Below are positions 11,094 through 21,981 of a stretch of DNA of 64,000 nt, piece after piece. Below the pieces are notes generated by a model. That model was not told where the DNA came from. It worked only from the letters and a program-made list of their open reading frames with translations, and did no database searches. The stretch comes from Symbiodinium sp. CCMP2592 (taxonomy: Eukaryota; Sar; Dinophyceae; Suessiales; Symbiodiniaceae), in contig CAJNDT010006135.1 in NCBI GenBank assembly GCA_905221615.1, forward strand, positions 1,836,089 through 1,900,088, written 5' to 3'. Position 1 is the stretch's first letter, and every line of letters begins with the position of its first letter. A program made the position numbers and the translations under genes.

Positions 11094-11813
11094 TATAATC
11101 ACAAGAAATTCATCCGAACATTGCAATTACTGTATTTTGGGGGTCTAAGGAAAGCAGCTAGACCATACCTGAAATTTTACCCCAAAGTCCCTCAATGCAT
11201 TGCTTTTCAGATTTCCCGTTTAGGGTTCACGCTTACGGGTTTGGGGGCATATCGAGACATGGACGTCCCCAGTTGGGACGTTCCGAAAATAGGGACCCTG
11301 ATCGCAGTACCCTAAATAGTAGGGTCCTTATTATTATATGGACCCCCCAAAATCAGGTACCCCCAATTTTCGGAAAATCCCAGTTGTCAACCCAGAAATC
11401 TAAAGGAATAAACCGGCCTCACCATTCATACAGCCTCTGTAACAGCCACGTCGGTGCATACCCAGCGTAACGTCGTCCTCCCAAGGTCGTGGCTTAAGGT
11501 CGCTTGCCTAGATCCCCCAACTCCTCTCTAATATACCCCAAAATACCCACTATTCAGGACCATATGTGTAAGGGCTCTCTTAAACGGCACTTGGGGGGGT
11601 CCTGGTATAGATCCCTTAAGGCTTTAGGGTTCAGGGCTTTAGGGCTTTAGGGCCTTAGGGCCTCCTAAGGTCGTGGGCTAAAGTCCCAAAGTTGTGATCC
11701 TGGGGGCTGATGGGGTAGGTGGGGCTTAGGGGTTGAGCATCTGGGGTTGCCTCCTGAACAGGGGTTAAGGGTCCCTTTAAAGGGATCTTTATATAGGGTT
11801 TACGGCTAAGGTG

Positions 11814-11836
11814 CGTATATATATATATATATATAT

Positions 11837-11871
<35 letters not shown>
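11814..11871. repeat. (TA)n microsatellite
   Basis: Nearly pure TA alternation over 58 bp with one 'ttaca' interruption. Short 'gggtttacggc' and 'gggtttacggg' sequences flank both sides in direct orientation. Confidence 0.85.
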
Positions 11872-11874
<3 letters not shown>

Positions 11875-11989
11875 TTACGGGCATAGGGGCTACACTAAGG
11901 TTCTCAAAGGGGTCATGGGCTTTCTGGGGTAAGGGTTTGGGCTTTGGGGGCTAGAATTGGGATTTCACTTCGAGGGTCCAGGAGCCTTA

Positions 11990-12540
11990 GGGTGGGGTTG
12001 CCTTCAAGGACCAAGCACCCCAAGAGCTCAGGTTTGAAACCAACTACAGGAAGAATGTTGAGCTGGACTTTGCATTGAAGCAAAATGAAGTAAGGGAAGA
12101 CTATGTGAGGTAAAATCAAGTAAGCAAGGGGAGTCATACTGGCTCCTTTAAGAAACAGGTCCGAAACAAAGCATTCAACTATGGTACTCCAAAACTCAGT
12201 GAAGGTCCTACGACGAAGAAGACATGAGGACTCCGCACCTGGAGGTGCACCGATCATCCAGATACATTGCCTTTACTAGACTTTGAAGTAAGCAGGGGCA
12301 AAACGTATTCGAGTATGGCACAAAGATGCATCGGCTATTCTAGGAGGACCCTGTACACCTCCATGACTCATCAGGAAGCCCATGTGCCACTGTAGCTCAC
12401 GAAACAGTGAGTGACCCCGCACCATGTACGCCACAGAGAAACAACGACGACCCGGAGCACCACCACCCCGAAACAAGCATCCAGTAATCGAAGCCAGTAA
12501 ACCTCAGCCAGCACTTCACCGTAGAAACTAAACCCATTAT
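11990..12540. other. Unique stretch with minus ORFs of 114 and 66 codons
   Basis: Non-repeat sequence with open minus frames 11913-12257 and 12276-12476. The segment near 12150-12210 resembles the tandem repeat at 46598-46784 ('caggtcc...ctatggtactccaaaac'), so part is repeat-derived. No protein family recognised. Confidence 0.3.
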
Positions 12541-12580
12541 GAACCCTAAACCCTAAACCCTAAAGCGTAAATCCTAAAGC

Positions 12581-12651
12581 CTGAAGAAATGAGCTCCGGC
12601 GCCTTGGTAACACCGTAGTCTTGAAAAATCTCAGCAACCTCGGCGGGACAT
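12581..12651 (-). other. Possible 71-bp exon (unique island)
   Basis: On the minus strand the island lies between an AG and a GC-type donor context (TCTTCAG then GCTTTAGG). It is open throughout, with a helical-looking translation that begins CPAEVAEIFQDYGV. Flanking CCCTAAA repeats would be intronic. No family recognised. Confidence 0.25.
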
Positions 12652-12810
12652 CTTAGTGTAGGGGCCTTACCACTATGGGCTCTTAGACCCTAAAGATCCC
12701 TATTAGGACCCTATTAAGGGTAGATTACGGTACCCATAAGGTCTAATAGCCCATAGTGGTAATGATTCGCTATAATGAGGAACCCCCAAGATAGTACTGG
12801 TAATTATTTA

Positions 12811-12920
12811 CCCAGAGGCTCCATATATAGTACCATTATGGAACTAGGTCCCCAAATCCATAATATGGATGGTCTTTTGGGACCTAATTCCATACTGGTG
12901 CTATAGCTGGAGCCTCTGGG
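12811..12920. mobile_element. MITE-like palindrome, family C, TTA-flanked
   Basis: CCCAGAGGCTCCATATATAG mirrors GCTATAGCTGGAGCCTCTGGG. TTA stands on both sides (12808-12810 and 12921-12923). The interior pairs 'aggtccccaaa' with 'tttgggacct'. Confidence 0.75.
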
Positions 12921-13017
12921 TTAAGCCCCTATATGAGCGTTTCACGCCGGAGGCTTCTGAGCGTGTTGGTCATCATGATGCAGGGATGATGAGACCGGGA
13001 GGACGTTTGCTCTACAG

Positions 13018-13229
13018 TAGGGTTTAGGGCTCAGGGTTTAGGGTTTAGGGGTTTAGGGTTTAGGGGTTTAGGGTTTAGGAGTTCGGGGCTGAGAATTTGG
13101 TTCTGAATCTCTACAGTAGAAGCCAACAAGTTGGAAACCCCAAAGCCTCAATCCCGAAGAGTAATGTAGAGGGAATCCCAGCGCTATTTGGCCGTTATGC
13201 AGTTTCCAACTTTATGGAGTTTACTGTAC
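13018..13229. mobile_element. TTTAGGG tract then family I palindrome
   Basis: 13018-13082 is a TTTAGGG tract. 13111-13229 is an I-type palindrome with CTACAGTAGAAGCC and 'agttggaaa' at the left and 'gtttccaact' and 'tttactgtac' at the right. Confidence 0.55.
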
Positions 13230-13416
13230 TCCTCTGAGAAGATACCCAAAGCGATATTTCTTGGGAGGTCACTGTAGAAGGAAAGGAGTCATAACTGCAG
13301 AATAACGAAAACAAGCAAAACATTTAACCAAGAGCCTTGTATTTACAGAACCCTTATGAAGGGTTGCCGGTTAGGGTTTAGGCTTGTTTGGGCCCTAAAC
13401 CCTAAACCCCAGAGTT

Positions 13417-13725
13417 GTGGGGAAAACGTTTAGGGGCCAGGGTCTACACATGAAGGTTTACGGCCACGTTTGGGGTCTTACGATGTTTTCTAAGGCTGTA
13501 AGGACTCATATGTCATATATGAAGGCTTTTAAAGAAGGAGCTCAACGACCATACTCTAACAGGCTTCTGGGCTGTTTTCTGAGCCTTAGGGATTTAACTT
13601 CGAGCCGGCTTCCAAGATTCTAGAAATTCTATCTGCAGTACACCAGGCCTACAACGTTCAACTTTACGTATATGGGAGTTTCCCAAAGGTACCCTTTTTT
13701 GGGAACCTTGTAATATAAGGATCCT
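13417..13725. other. Mostly unique, no gene supported
   Basis: A 68-codon plus frame (13417-13623) starts in telomere-like sequence and has no recognised motif. 'aaggactcatatgtcatatatgaaggctttt' resembles the 'aaggactcatatattaaggcttttggg' repeat seen near 6050, 17025 and 17415. Confidence 0.35.
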
Positions 13726-13729
13726 ACTA

Positions 13730-13829
13730 CGGTTGATGATATAAATCCTGCATTACCCATAATAAGGAATATGTGGGAATTATGGTCTATTCCTTATTAT
13801 GGGTCATGCAGGATGCATATCATCAACAG
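13730..13829. mobile_element. MITE-like palindrome, family B, TA-flanked
   Basis: CGGTTGATGATATAAATCC mirrors GGATGCATATCATCAACAG. TA at 13728-13729 and 13830-13831. Confidence 0.75.
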
Positions 13830-14030
13830 TATTTAGGGTGTATGTATATATATATATACACATGTATGTATGTGTCTATATATACATATATTAGGGTCCC
13901 GCCATTTTCGGAGACTCCCGAAAATGCACAACCCCCATAATTGGTCCAGACCTTCCAAAACCCCTGAATTTAAGGAAGATACCTTGAATTATAGTAGGAT
14001 CCCTAATAAGATTCAAGGCTGGGTTAACAA

Positions 14031-14138
14031 CTGGGAGCTTCCGAAAGTTGGGGGGTACCTTATTTGGGGGTCCCTAGAATGAGGATCCTACTATTTGGGA
14101 TACTGTATTAGGGTCCCCTAATTTTCGGAAACTCCCAA
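14031..14138. mobile_element. MITE-like palindrome, family D
   Basis: CTGGGAGCTTCCGAAA mirrors TTTTCGGAAACTCCCAAT, with 'aaggatcctac' type motifs at the centre. It follows a truncated family J copy (13952-14025) that lacks its right half. Confidence 0.65.
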
Positions 14139-14153
14139 TTGGTGGGGGATTAA

Positions 14154-14354
14154 CCCAAACCCCCGGGAGGATCCAAAAAGCAGAGCCCTTAATGTGGGTT
14201 CCTATAAAGTACCCTTAGTAGTATAGGGCCCCAAATTATGGGATCTACTGTCTACCCAGAGGCACTTTTTGGTGTTACTTTAAAGGAGAAAAAATATGAG
14301 CCCTAAAAAGGAACTACCATGGAGCCTCTGGGTAGATCCTGCCGGGGGTCTGGG
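14154..14354. mobile_element. Family O palindrome split by a family C/P element
   Basis: Left CCCCCGGGAGGATCCAAAAA mirrors right GATCCTGCCGGGGGTCTGGG. Intact copies are at 60396-60517 and 61721-61831. The continuity 'gggatctacttTCTAGATCCT' seen in those copies is broken here exactly by 14255-14332. Confidence 0.7.
14255..14332. mobile_element. 78-bp palindrome nested in family O, TA duplication
   Basis: CCCAGAGGCACTTTTTGG mirrors CCATGGAGCCTCTGGG. TA at 14253-14254 and 14333-14334; removing one TA plus the insert restores the O consensus. Ends match family C. Confidence 0.75.
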
Positions 14355-14489
14355 AAGCTTGCAGGTTTAGGTATGCGGGATGTGGAGACATAAGCCTGCC
14401 CAGTATGCATCATACATGGAGCCTTATACCCTAAACCTTATAGAACGCTCGAAGGGGCCTTATCATGATGGTATATATGATGCAGGGCT

Positions 14490-15110
14490 GCCACACCCCC
14501 CCTCCCCCCCCCACCCCATGGTGTCCTCCCCCCTTCCCCCCGCCCCCCCTGTGGTGTGGGGCCTGTGGTGGTACTCTTTTTGCCGCGATGTTCTTATGTG
14601 TTACTCCTTGTCTTCCCTCTTGCTGCGGCACCGGTGATACTGCTCATGATGTTGTGCTGCCCTAGACCGGGACATGAGTCGACAATCAGACCATGCTCAA
14701 CATCATCCTTGTCGTCGTCATCTTCATCATTAATACCTTCCTCGAAAATCTGCCACCATCACCATCGCCATACAACCCTCATAATTCAGCATTGCCATTC
14801 ATGTCAGATGCTGGAAACTACTGAGCCGATTGCCGCTTTCCGCACACGGCAGGGCATAGCGCGACACTCCCGATCCGCGCACAAGGCCCAGGAGCAGGCA
14901 AGGTGCGGGCCGGGCGGCACGCCAGCAGGGGGGGGATACCATGGGGGGGGGGGGGGGTGGCGGCCCGGGACCCGAGAGCATATATGGCCCCTCTGGGAAC
15001 CTTGGACAAACTGCTCTGCGATCTTTGGATGGGACTTCAGACATTTCGCGGTAGCAAAACCCAAGCTCTGGTCCAGGGTCCCCTGCACCGAAGTCGGGAT
15101 CTTTATGTAT
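14490..15110. other. GC-rich stretch with C and G homopolymers
   Basis: C-rich run 14491-14550 and G runs 14926-14960 flank a unique GC-rich interval. Several long open frames cross it on both strands, as expected from low stop frequency. None has a recognised domain, so no gene is called. Confidence 0.45.
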
Positions 15111-15153
15111 CCAAATGGGGGTTACTATAAGGGTTCTATAGGGGTTTAGGGTT

Positions 15154-15263
15154 TAAGGGTCCATGTACCCAAATAGTATATACTTTGGGCCCAGTGTACC
15201 TATTTAGGGAGTACTTTAAGGCCAATGTATGTATTTACTATATGAGTACATGGACCCTTAGGG
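15154..15263. mobile_element. MITE-like palindrome, family F
   Basis: TAAGGGTCCATGTACCC mirrors GAGTACATGGACCCTTA. Very similar to 10812-10920. Confidence 0.65.
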
Positions 15264-15269
15264 CTAGTT

Positions 15270-15640
15270 CATGCTGGGATCCCAGATTCTGGGACTCCCA
15301 CATGCCCCGGCCCAAGCACCCATGAACCCATGTAGAATATATTTCGGTTCGACATATAATAAGCAAAGTCCTTTTAAAGCCCAGTAGGTGCATACAATAT
15401 GATCCAAAACCGCTGTGCAACAACCAACGCACTCAGTAAACACCCATGAAGACGTTTACGAAATGCCTGAGCGATTGACTTGTAAGCGCATAGATTCGAC
15501 CCCTAGGACTCGCACCCAGCAAAAAGGCTCACGGTCAAGAGCCTCTTTTCCGCTGACATTCGTCGCGGCGCAAAGCCGAACTGCGCTTGCTAAGGAAACA
15601 GGGTCCGAAGAGAGCGGTGTAGAGTTCAGGTAAAGGGGTT
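15270..15640 (+). other. Unique stretch, possible plus-strand exon end
   Basis: The plus frame 15415-15633 is open for 72 codons, rich in R, T, S and E. Just before its stop it reads TTCAG then GTAAAGGGG, which would be a good splice donor near 15632. No domain recognised. Confidence 0.3.
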
Positions 15641-15936
15641 AGGGTCCTGCACGAATAAACAAGTTGGACCATAGTCAAATACGAGGCATACAGATACCAA
15701 CAATCATCCGGAGAAAAGTCTCTAATTTGTATGCGCTCGGACCGTTTGGGTAAGTAGGTCAGTAAAGGAAAAACAACCCTTACACACCAAGGGTGCCCAT
15801 TGTCTACTTCTGAAGCACCGGAACACCTATACCACTGTGCTTCTTGGAGTGCCAGCCAGAGTTACCGGAGAAATCATAAACCTTCAAAGCCCTAAGCCGG
15901 AAAGCACAAACAAAACCCTGGACATGAACTGGGAGA

Positions 15937-16005
15937 AAACCCCTAAACCCCTAAAACCCTAAACCCTAAAACCCTAAGCCCCTAAACTCTAAACCCTAAA
16001 CCTTT
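15937..16005. repeat. Interstitial CCCTAAA tract
   Basis: About nine CCCTAAA or CCCCTAAAA units. Confidence 0.7.
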
Positions 16006-16111
16006 CAGAACCACCCCCCCCCTTCGGACCCTGCGACCTTGACAGCCTCGTTTAAGATGCAGCCACGGAGGTCCCAGCATGTTAGTGTTGCAAGCACAGG
16101 GGCTGGTAGGT

Positions 16112-16220
16112 CCCTAAGGCTCCATGTACCCATATAGTATATACTTAGGCCTTCAAGTACCTATATAGGGACCCCTTTAAGGCCTAAGTATCTACTATAA
16201 AGGTACATGGAGCCTATGGG
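16112..16220. mobile_element. MITE-like palindrome, family F
   Basis: CCCTAAGGCTCCATGTACCC mirrors GGTACATGGAGCCTATGGG. It is the best intact reference for the F copy split at 43877/45116. Confidence 0.7.
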
Positions 16221-16287
16221 GTTGTTATGGTGCTTCCTTCGTCCTACGGTTACATGCAGTCTTTCTGCTATGCAAGGAGCGCATCAG

Positions 16288-16551
16288 GTGGGAGTTTCCG
16301 AAAATAGGGGTACTTTATTTAGGGGTCCTTGTAGTAAGGATCCTACTATTTAGGGTATGAAATTCGGGTCCCACTATTTTCGGAAACCCCTATGTATTGA
16401 TCAGTGCCAGAAGCTTCGCGAAGGAATACATCTGCAACTCCAACACAGGAAAGCTACTTGGAGGCCCAGGGGATGTAGCAAGTCGGTTATAAATAGGTAC
16501 CTCCTTTAACTCTACTTATGACCTCCTTACTAAGAACCCTGGGCCTCTAAG
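16288..16551. mobile_element. Family D then family A2 palindromes
   Basis: 16288-16391 is a D palindrome (GGTGGGAGTTTCCGAAAA and TTTTCGGAAACCCC). 16457-16551 is a short A2 palindrome (CTTGGAGGCCCAGG and CCTGGGCCTCTAAG) flanked by TA at 16455-16456 and 16552-16553. Confidence 0.65.
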
Positions 16552-17216
16552 TAGGATACGGCGTAATGTCTAGGATCAAGGTCCTCTTGGATCCTGGGAC
16601 CACCGAGACTCTCCGGAACCCCTTAGAGTTAAGAGTTTAGGGCTTAGGGGTTTAGGGGTGTCGGGTTTAGGGCAATTTGTGGTTTAACCAAATGCACGGT
16701 TCTACTTGAACTCATATTGACAACGCCTGTTATGACTTAGGATCCACAAATTAACCCTTGCTAAAACCTGAATGGCGTATAAAGACCAGAGTTCCGGACG
16801 AATTTCCTATTCCATGACTCCCCCAAACAAAAACCCTATGTGCTGATATAGTAGAATGTAGGGTTTCCATATTAGGAACTGCTATAATGATGTAGGGAAG
16901 TATCCCCCATAACAGTACATGTGGCCATGGCATCTTGGAACCCCCTGAACTCAACAACTCGAGGCGTAGGGCCAAGAGAGCCCGAATAGATCCCTATATC
17001 GAAAATCTCTAGGGATCTAAGGACTCATATATTAAGGCTGATGGGCCCAACGGCCATACCATATAAGGCTTTTGGTCTATATTGATCCCTAAATCCAAAA
17101 AGAAACCGATACGGAACATCTATTGGTCGCCGAGGTCACCGGCCCCCCAAAAAGCTCAACCTTTTCGATGCTTTGACGTTGAAGATCTATGGTACGACTA
17201 CACAGACCTCAAACAA

Positions 17217-17316
17217 CGGCTGCCGATATAAATCCTGCATTACCCAAAATAGGGAATCTACAATAATTCCCATAGTTTAGGATCCGTCAAGTACTGCAGG
17301 ATTTCTATCATCAACC
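17217..17316. mobile_element. MITE-like palindrome, family B
   Basis: CGGCTGCCGATATAAATCC mirrors GGATTTCTATCATCAACCG. The left tip has diverged. Confidence 0.65.
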
Positions 17317-17559
17317 GAATCAAACTAAAGATTACCTACTCAGCTAATAAGAACCTGCCACAGTGTTCGAGTCCCTGCGATTGCCTTGCGAAAACACTCT
17401 TAGGATCTAAGGACTCATACTTTAAGGCTTTTGGGCCCAAAGACCATACTATATTAAGGCTTTTGGGCTATGTTAAGCCTTACTTTAATTTAAACTACCA
17501 AACCCTACTTTTTTTGTAGGTTCTTATTATAAGCCCTAATATGGAATTTATAGGGACTA

Positions 17560-17670
17560 CCCCAGAGGCTCCATATATAGTACCATTTATCAAGTAGGTC
17601 CTCAAATCCATAATACGGATGGTCTTTTGGGACCTAATCCCATACTGGTGCTATAGCTGGGGCCTCCGGG
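17560..17670. mobile_element. MITE-like palindrome, family C, TA-flanked
   Basis: CCCCAGAGGCTCCATATATAG mirrors GCTATAGCTGGGGCCTCCGGG. TA at 17558-17559 and 17671-17672. It closely matches 12811-12920. Confidence 0.7.
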
Positions 17671-17861
17671 TACTCTAACCCTAGAGGGGTTTCGGAGTCC
17701 TAAGGCCTTAAAATAGACACCTTGAGACACCAAGTAGCCCAAACTGAGCACTATCTAAAGACTTTAGACCCCAGCGTAGGTGCTGTTTGTATAGGTTCAG
17801 TCTGAGGGAAACCCTACTCTAATCCTTCAGGGGTTTGAGAGTCCTAAAGCCCAAGCCCTAA

Positions 17862-18030
17862 ACCCCATACCCTAAAACCCTAAAACCCTAAACCCTAAAA
17901 CCCTGAACCCTAAAACCCTGAACCCTGAACCCTGAGCCCTAAACCCTAAACCCTAAAACCTAAACCCTGAACCCTGAGCCCTAAACCCTAAACCCTAAAA
18001 CGCTGAACCCTAAACCCTCAATCCTGAAGC
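17862..18030. repeat. Long CCCTAAA tract
   Basis: About 22 units of CCCTAAA with CCCTAAAA and CCCTGAA variants, one of the longest telomere-like tracts in the window. Confidence 0.8.
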
Positions 18031-18044
18031 CTAAGCCCGACATA

Positions 18045-18147
18045 CGGTTGATGATAGAAATCTTGCAGTACCCATAATAAGGAATATACCAAAAATCCCA
18101 TACAGTTTAGGGTCCTCAAGGTAATGCAGGATTTCTATCATCAATCG
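18045..18147. mobile_element. MITE-like palindrome, family B, TA-flanked
   Basis: CGGTTGATGATAGAAATC mirrors GGATTTCTATCATCAATCG. TA at 18043-18044 and 18148-18149. Confidence 0.7.
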
Positions 18148-18149
18148 TA

Positions 18150-18340
18150 ACCTACTCTAATCCTTACGAGGTTTTGGAGTCCTTGGGACTTTTCCGCGGC
18201 GAGCTCGGCGATTTCGGCTTCGGCTTCGGCGGCAGCGGCGGGTCGGAGCCGGTGTCCACGCGAAACCTCACCGATCCCACCTGAAGGGCTCAGGCTTAAA
18301 GGCTCCCAAAACAATTCCTTAGGTGCCGAGTTCATAAGCC
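18150..18340. other. GC-rich island, possible minus-strand exon
   Basis: The 18178-18260 core is GC-rich, unlike its surroundings. On the minus strand it reads as an alanine/glutamate-rich helix within a 64-codon open frame (18141-18335). No family recognised. Confidence 0.3.
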
Positions 18341-18889
18341 AAAAAAAGTTTAAACTTTCAGTTTTAAGAGGGTTTCATTATCCCAAAAAGTTTAAAGTTC
18401 ATAAACTCAGCTACTAAGATTCTAGACCCAAAAGTAACCTAGGAAGAAAAAGGGTGTTAAAGGGGCTTATACGGGAACCTGAACCCTAAAAAAGGGATTA
18501 AGGGCCTACTCTAGGTCCTAGAATTTAGTGTAGGGGCCTTAATTACCTAGACCCCCCAACTCCTCTCTAATATACCCCTAAATACCCACTATTAAGGACC
18601 ATAAGGGCTCTCTTAAGTCCCTGTTAAGCTAAACCATATGCCGTAGGGTTGTTATTTAAGGGTTTTGGGACCTCGCGGCTTAACAGGTCTCAATGGGCCT
18701 AAAGATACTTAAATTGGTATTCCTCAGGGTTCTTTAACTTTACCACAACTGTTGTAGCACAATACATTGCAAAACCGGAGTCTCATTCTCTCGGCCGCGA
18801 CATGAACATAAGGATCCCGTTTTCGTCAAAGGGTTCTGGTCTTTGGGCCCTTTTTGAGGATTTAGGGTAAGGCTGTTTTAGCAAGGGCT

Positions 18890-19110
18890 CCTTATCTTAT
18901 GCTTCAGGATCCCTCGTAGAATCCTCGGAGCAGAGGGCTTGCAGTGGTTCCAAAGGTTCCAACACTTCATCTACATTCACGCACTCTTCCCAGATGCTAA
19001 CCTACGTTACTCCTATCCCAAGCCGAAGTACCTGATTCAGCCGAGTTCTCGTCACTGTAGACTCCGAGGGTGCAGCGCTCCCTCTGCGTTGTTGAGATCC
19101 ATACTAGAAT
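18890..19110. other. Unique island, possible plus-strand coding fragment
   Basis: The plus frame 18939-19166 is open for 75 codons with a mixed aromatic composition. It runs into a family F half-palindrome near 19115-19170. No domain recognised. Confidence 0.3.
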
Positions 19111-19380
19111 CCTCAGGCATGTACCCAAGTAGTATATACCTTGGCCTTAAAGTGGTAGCTATATAGGTACTTGGGGGCCGTTGTATACACTACAGGGCAC
19201 ATTTCCCCCTAAACCCGAAACCTTGAAGCCCTTATAGAACGCTTAAAGCAAACCTTACTAACCCTAAAAGGAATCCGAATCGAAAAGCATCCTATTTGGG
19301 CACATGGACCCCTAGGCGTGAGAAAAGCCCTTGGGACGCCCCTTTGTTCAGGGCTTGGGGTCCCTAAACCCTAAACCCTA

Positions 19381-19480
19381 CGGTTGATGATATAAATCCT
19401 GCATGACCCATAATAAGGAATATATAGGTATCATGGTATATTCCATATTATGGGTAATGCAGGATTTATATCATCAACCG
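19381..19480. mobile_element. MITE-like palindrome, family B, TA-flanked, near perfect
   Basis: CGGTTGATGATATAAATCC mirrors GGATTTATATCATCAACCG, and pairing continues through GCATGACCCATAATAAGGAATATA. TA at 19379-19380 and 19481-19482. Confidence 0.8.
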
Positions 19481-19844
19481 TAGTAACAAGCCCTTAAGGA
19501 CCCTTCAAGCGATCGAAGATGCCACCAATAGCAACAAACCCTACAATCTACACAGTAGATTCCGGGCCCATACCACCATTTCTCCAGAGGGTTTGAGTTG
19601 GGTGGACTGCCATGGCCCTGAACGTGGTTGACAGTTAATTAGATCCCCAGCTACGTCTTGCTCCCAGAAACATAAGAGTAAACCCAGAAAAACAAAAAGT
19701 CTGCATACCCACAAATCCGAAACCCCACAAGATCTCAAAACCGAAACCCCAAACCCTCTACAACCCCCAACCCTAAAGCGCCCTAAACCCTAAACCCCTA
19801 GTTACACTCCTGAACCCTCAACCCCAAACCCTGAAGCGCTGAAT

Positions 19845-20065
19845 CCCTTAAAGGAACCTCCAAAAGAATCTCTTAAAGGAACCTCGAAAGGAATCCCTTA
19901 CAGGAACCCCAAAAAGGACTTCCTTAAAGGAACCCCAAAAGGAATCCCTTACAGGAACCCCATCAGGAATCCCTTAAAGGAACCCCAAAAGGAATCCCTT
20001 AAAGGAGCCCCAAGCGGAACCCCTTAAAAGGAGCCCCAAAAGGACTCCCTTAAAGGAACCCCCAA
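19845..20065. repeat. Tandem repeat, about 24-bp unit
   Basis: Eight or nine units of the form 'cccttaaaggaaccccaaaaggaat' in direct orientation with small changes. Similar 'ttaaaggaacc' units recur singly across the window. Confidence 0.75.
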
Positions 20066-20108
20066 GAAGCGCGCCTTACTCCCAAACGCCCTCAACCCAA
20101 AAAGCCTT

Positions 20109-20220
20109 TCAACCCCAAACCCCTAAACCCTAAACCCCTAAACCCTAAACCCCTACACCCCTAACCCCTACTAAAACCCCTAAACCCTTAAACCCTAAAC
20201 CCCAAAACCCCTAAACCCTC
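20109..20220. repeat. Interstitial CCCCTAAA tract
   Basis: About fifteen CCCCTAAACCCTAAA units. The tract ends at 20216, against a GC-rich island (20217-20292) that is open on the minus strand. Confidence 0.7.
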
Positions 20221-20299
20221 AAAATCAGCACGCCTTGCTCCCCGAAGGGTGAGGCCCATGGCCACAGGCGCGAAGGGCATTGGAGCCTCGGCTCGGGAA

Positions 20300-20760
20300 T
20301 TTTTGGGAAGACGTTGGGTTCTTTCGGGGTTTTGGGGCTTAGGGCTCCCTTTAAAGGGATCTATATGGGCGGGTTTCTTAAAGGGGTCTACAAGGGTACT
20401 GTAGGGGCTTATAGGGTTTAGGGTTTAAGGTTTAAGGGCTTAGGGCTTTGGGATCTATATGGGCGGGTTTCTTAATAGGGTCTACAAGGGTACTGTAGGG
20501 GCTTGGGTCCCTCCTTTTCCCCTTTGACATGAGGAAACCCATGACGATACATATCGAACCCCCGGCCCGCCATTTGGGTACCCCGGACGGCTAAGGGAAA
20601 AAGATACCTTAGTTATATAGCCCATTATAGGATAGGGGTCCCCATTAAGGGTCTCTCCTTTGACATTAGGAAACCCATGACGATTTGGGTACCGGACGGC
20701 TAAGGGAAAAAGATACCTTAGATCCATTCAAAGGGCCTCTAAGACCCTGTGAGGGTTTAA
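20300..20760. repeat. Rearranged repeats with partial K palindromes
   Basis: 'ctatatgggcgggtttcttaa...ggtctacaagggtactgtaggggctt' occurs twice (20360-20413 and 20452-20503). K-type 'gggtcccTCCTTTTCCCCTTTGACAT' arms occur at 20509 and 20650 with a repeated 'aggaaacccatgacgat' between. It looks like a locally duplicated K element. Confidence 0.5.
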
Positions 20761-20779
20761 GGCCCAGGGGTGTAGGGTT

Positions 20780-20915
20780 TAGGGACCCTTACCTACTGTT
20801 TGCTTAAGAAATTTCAAAAAAATAAAAAATATATTCCTTATAGGGATAATATATGGATTATATTTTTTGAATTTTTTGGGGGTTCTTAAGCAAATAGTAG
20901 TTACGGGGATCTTTC
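20780..20915. mobile_element. AT-rich palindrome
   Basis: 'CTACTGTTTGCTTAAGAA...tcaaaaaaataaaaaatatattcctta' mirrors 'tatattttttgaattttttggggGTTCTTAAGCAAATAGTAG'. A second copy is at 50502-50602. Confidence 0.65.
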
Positions 20916-20950
20916 TAGATCCCTTTGGGGAAAACGATATAACACCCGAC

Positions 20951-21052
20951 CTCTCCCGAGGCACATCTCTTGGAGAGCTCTTGCTTCAGCAGCATCGCTT
21001 GCTGGAGTGATCGCTCCTTCTGATATCCCAAAGCAATCAAAACATCGAAGCC
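20951..21052 (-). other. Possible 102-bp exon (unique island)
   Basis: The minus strand reads ATGAG then GGCTTCGAT at the left edge and GGAGAG then GTCGGG at the right, a plausible AG/G to AG/GT exon of exactly 34 codons. Its translation looks like an amphipathic helix (LIALGYQKERSLQQAMLLKQ). No family recognised. Confidence 0.3.
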
Positions 21053-21089
21053 CTCATAGAATGGTCTTTCTTAGCATATATTTACATGT

Positions 21090-21320
21090 CATATGCATGT
21101 ACATATGCACATATGTATGTATACATAAATATGTGTGTGTGTGTATGCATATAAACACATACATATACATATTTACACACATATGTATATCTGGTACATA
21201 CATACATACCTACATACCTACATACCTACCTACATACATACATACATATATACATACATACATATGTATCATAACATATCTTTTTATCATATCATTTACA
21301 TATCATTCATACATACTGGT
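21090..21320. repeat. CATA/CCTA microsatellite region
   Basis: Imperfect 'catacata', 'cctacata' and 'tgtgtgtgtatgcata' runs. Long plus frames here (YIHTYLHTYIPTYIHTYI-like) are translation of the repeat, not genes. Confidence 0.8.
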
Positions 21321-21565
21321 AGGATCCCTCAACCCTTGTACTAAAGGCCTGAGCGCGTCCTGTGCGTCGGCAGCCGGCCTCGCTGAAGAGAAGACCTCAA
21401 TGACGATGGGCAAGCGAGGAGACCTGGGTTAATTGTTTAGGGTTTAGGGGTTTAGGGTTTAGGGTTTAGGGCTTTGGGCTTAGGTTTGGGGTGTTAGGGT
21501 GCTAGGGTTTAGGGGTTTGGTGGGATCCCCCCAAAACCTGCTAAATTTCAGCAGGTCTTGTTATC

Positions 21566-21703
21566 CAAGGGTAAAACAAAAGGAAGGACCCTTAATAAGG
21601 ACCCCTAGGTATATACCCTTAATACGGCTATTATATACCCATTATATAGCCCATTTTGTGTTAGGGGTCCCCATTAAGGGTCCGTCCTTTTCCCCTTTGA
21701 TGT
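21566..21703. mobile_element. MITE-like palindrome, family K
   Basis: CCAAGGGTAAAACAAAAGG mirrors GTCCGTCCTTTTCCCCTTTG; the centre reads 'ctaggtatatacccttaatacggctattatatacccatt', the reference for the split copy around the LTR element. Confidence 0.7.
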
Positions 21704-21861
21704 TAAACTTACGCGCACCGGCCGGTTAAAGCCGAAATCTGTTAAATGTAGCCGCCCCACCCGATTAAAGCCCTTAGAAGGTTTCGAAAGGGTTCGGCTT
21801 TTCGCACTAGGAAACCGTGTGGACCCCGATGAGAAACCTTTGGTTTCCTGAGATTCCCCTA

Positions 21862-21981
21862 CTCGGAGGATCATGGGACTTAGTAAGTAGGTTATAATTG
21901 GGGTTATAGGTCCCCTTGGTGGGGTTATCCTAATTATAACCTACTTAGAACCTTACATACTAAGTCCCATGAGCCTTCAAG
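21862..21981. mobile_element. MITE-like palindrome, family A2, TA-flanked
   Basis: CTCGGAGGATCATGGGACTT mirrors AAGTCCCATGAGCCTTCAAG. TA at 21860-21861 and 21982-21983. Confidence 0.75.

Noticed and set aside
14556..15149. 197-codon plus ORF
   Set aside because: It runs through C/G homopolymers in a GC-rich stretch, and several other frames are equally open.
21007..21432. 141-codon plus ORF
   Set aside because: Most of it is repeat translation of the CATA microsatellite.
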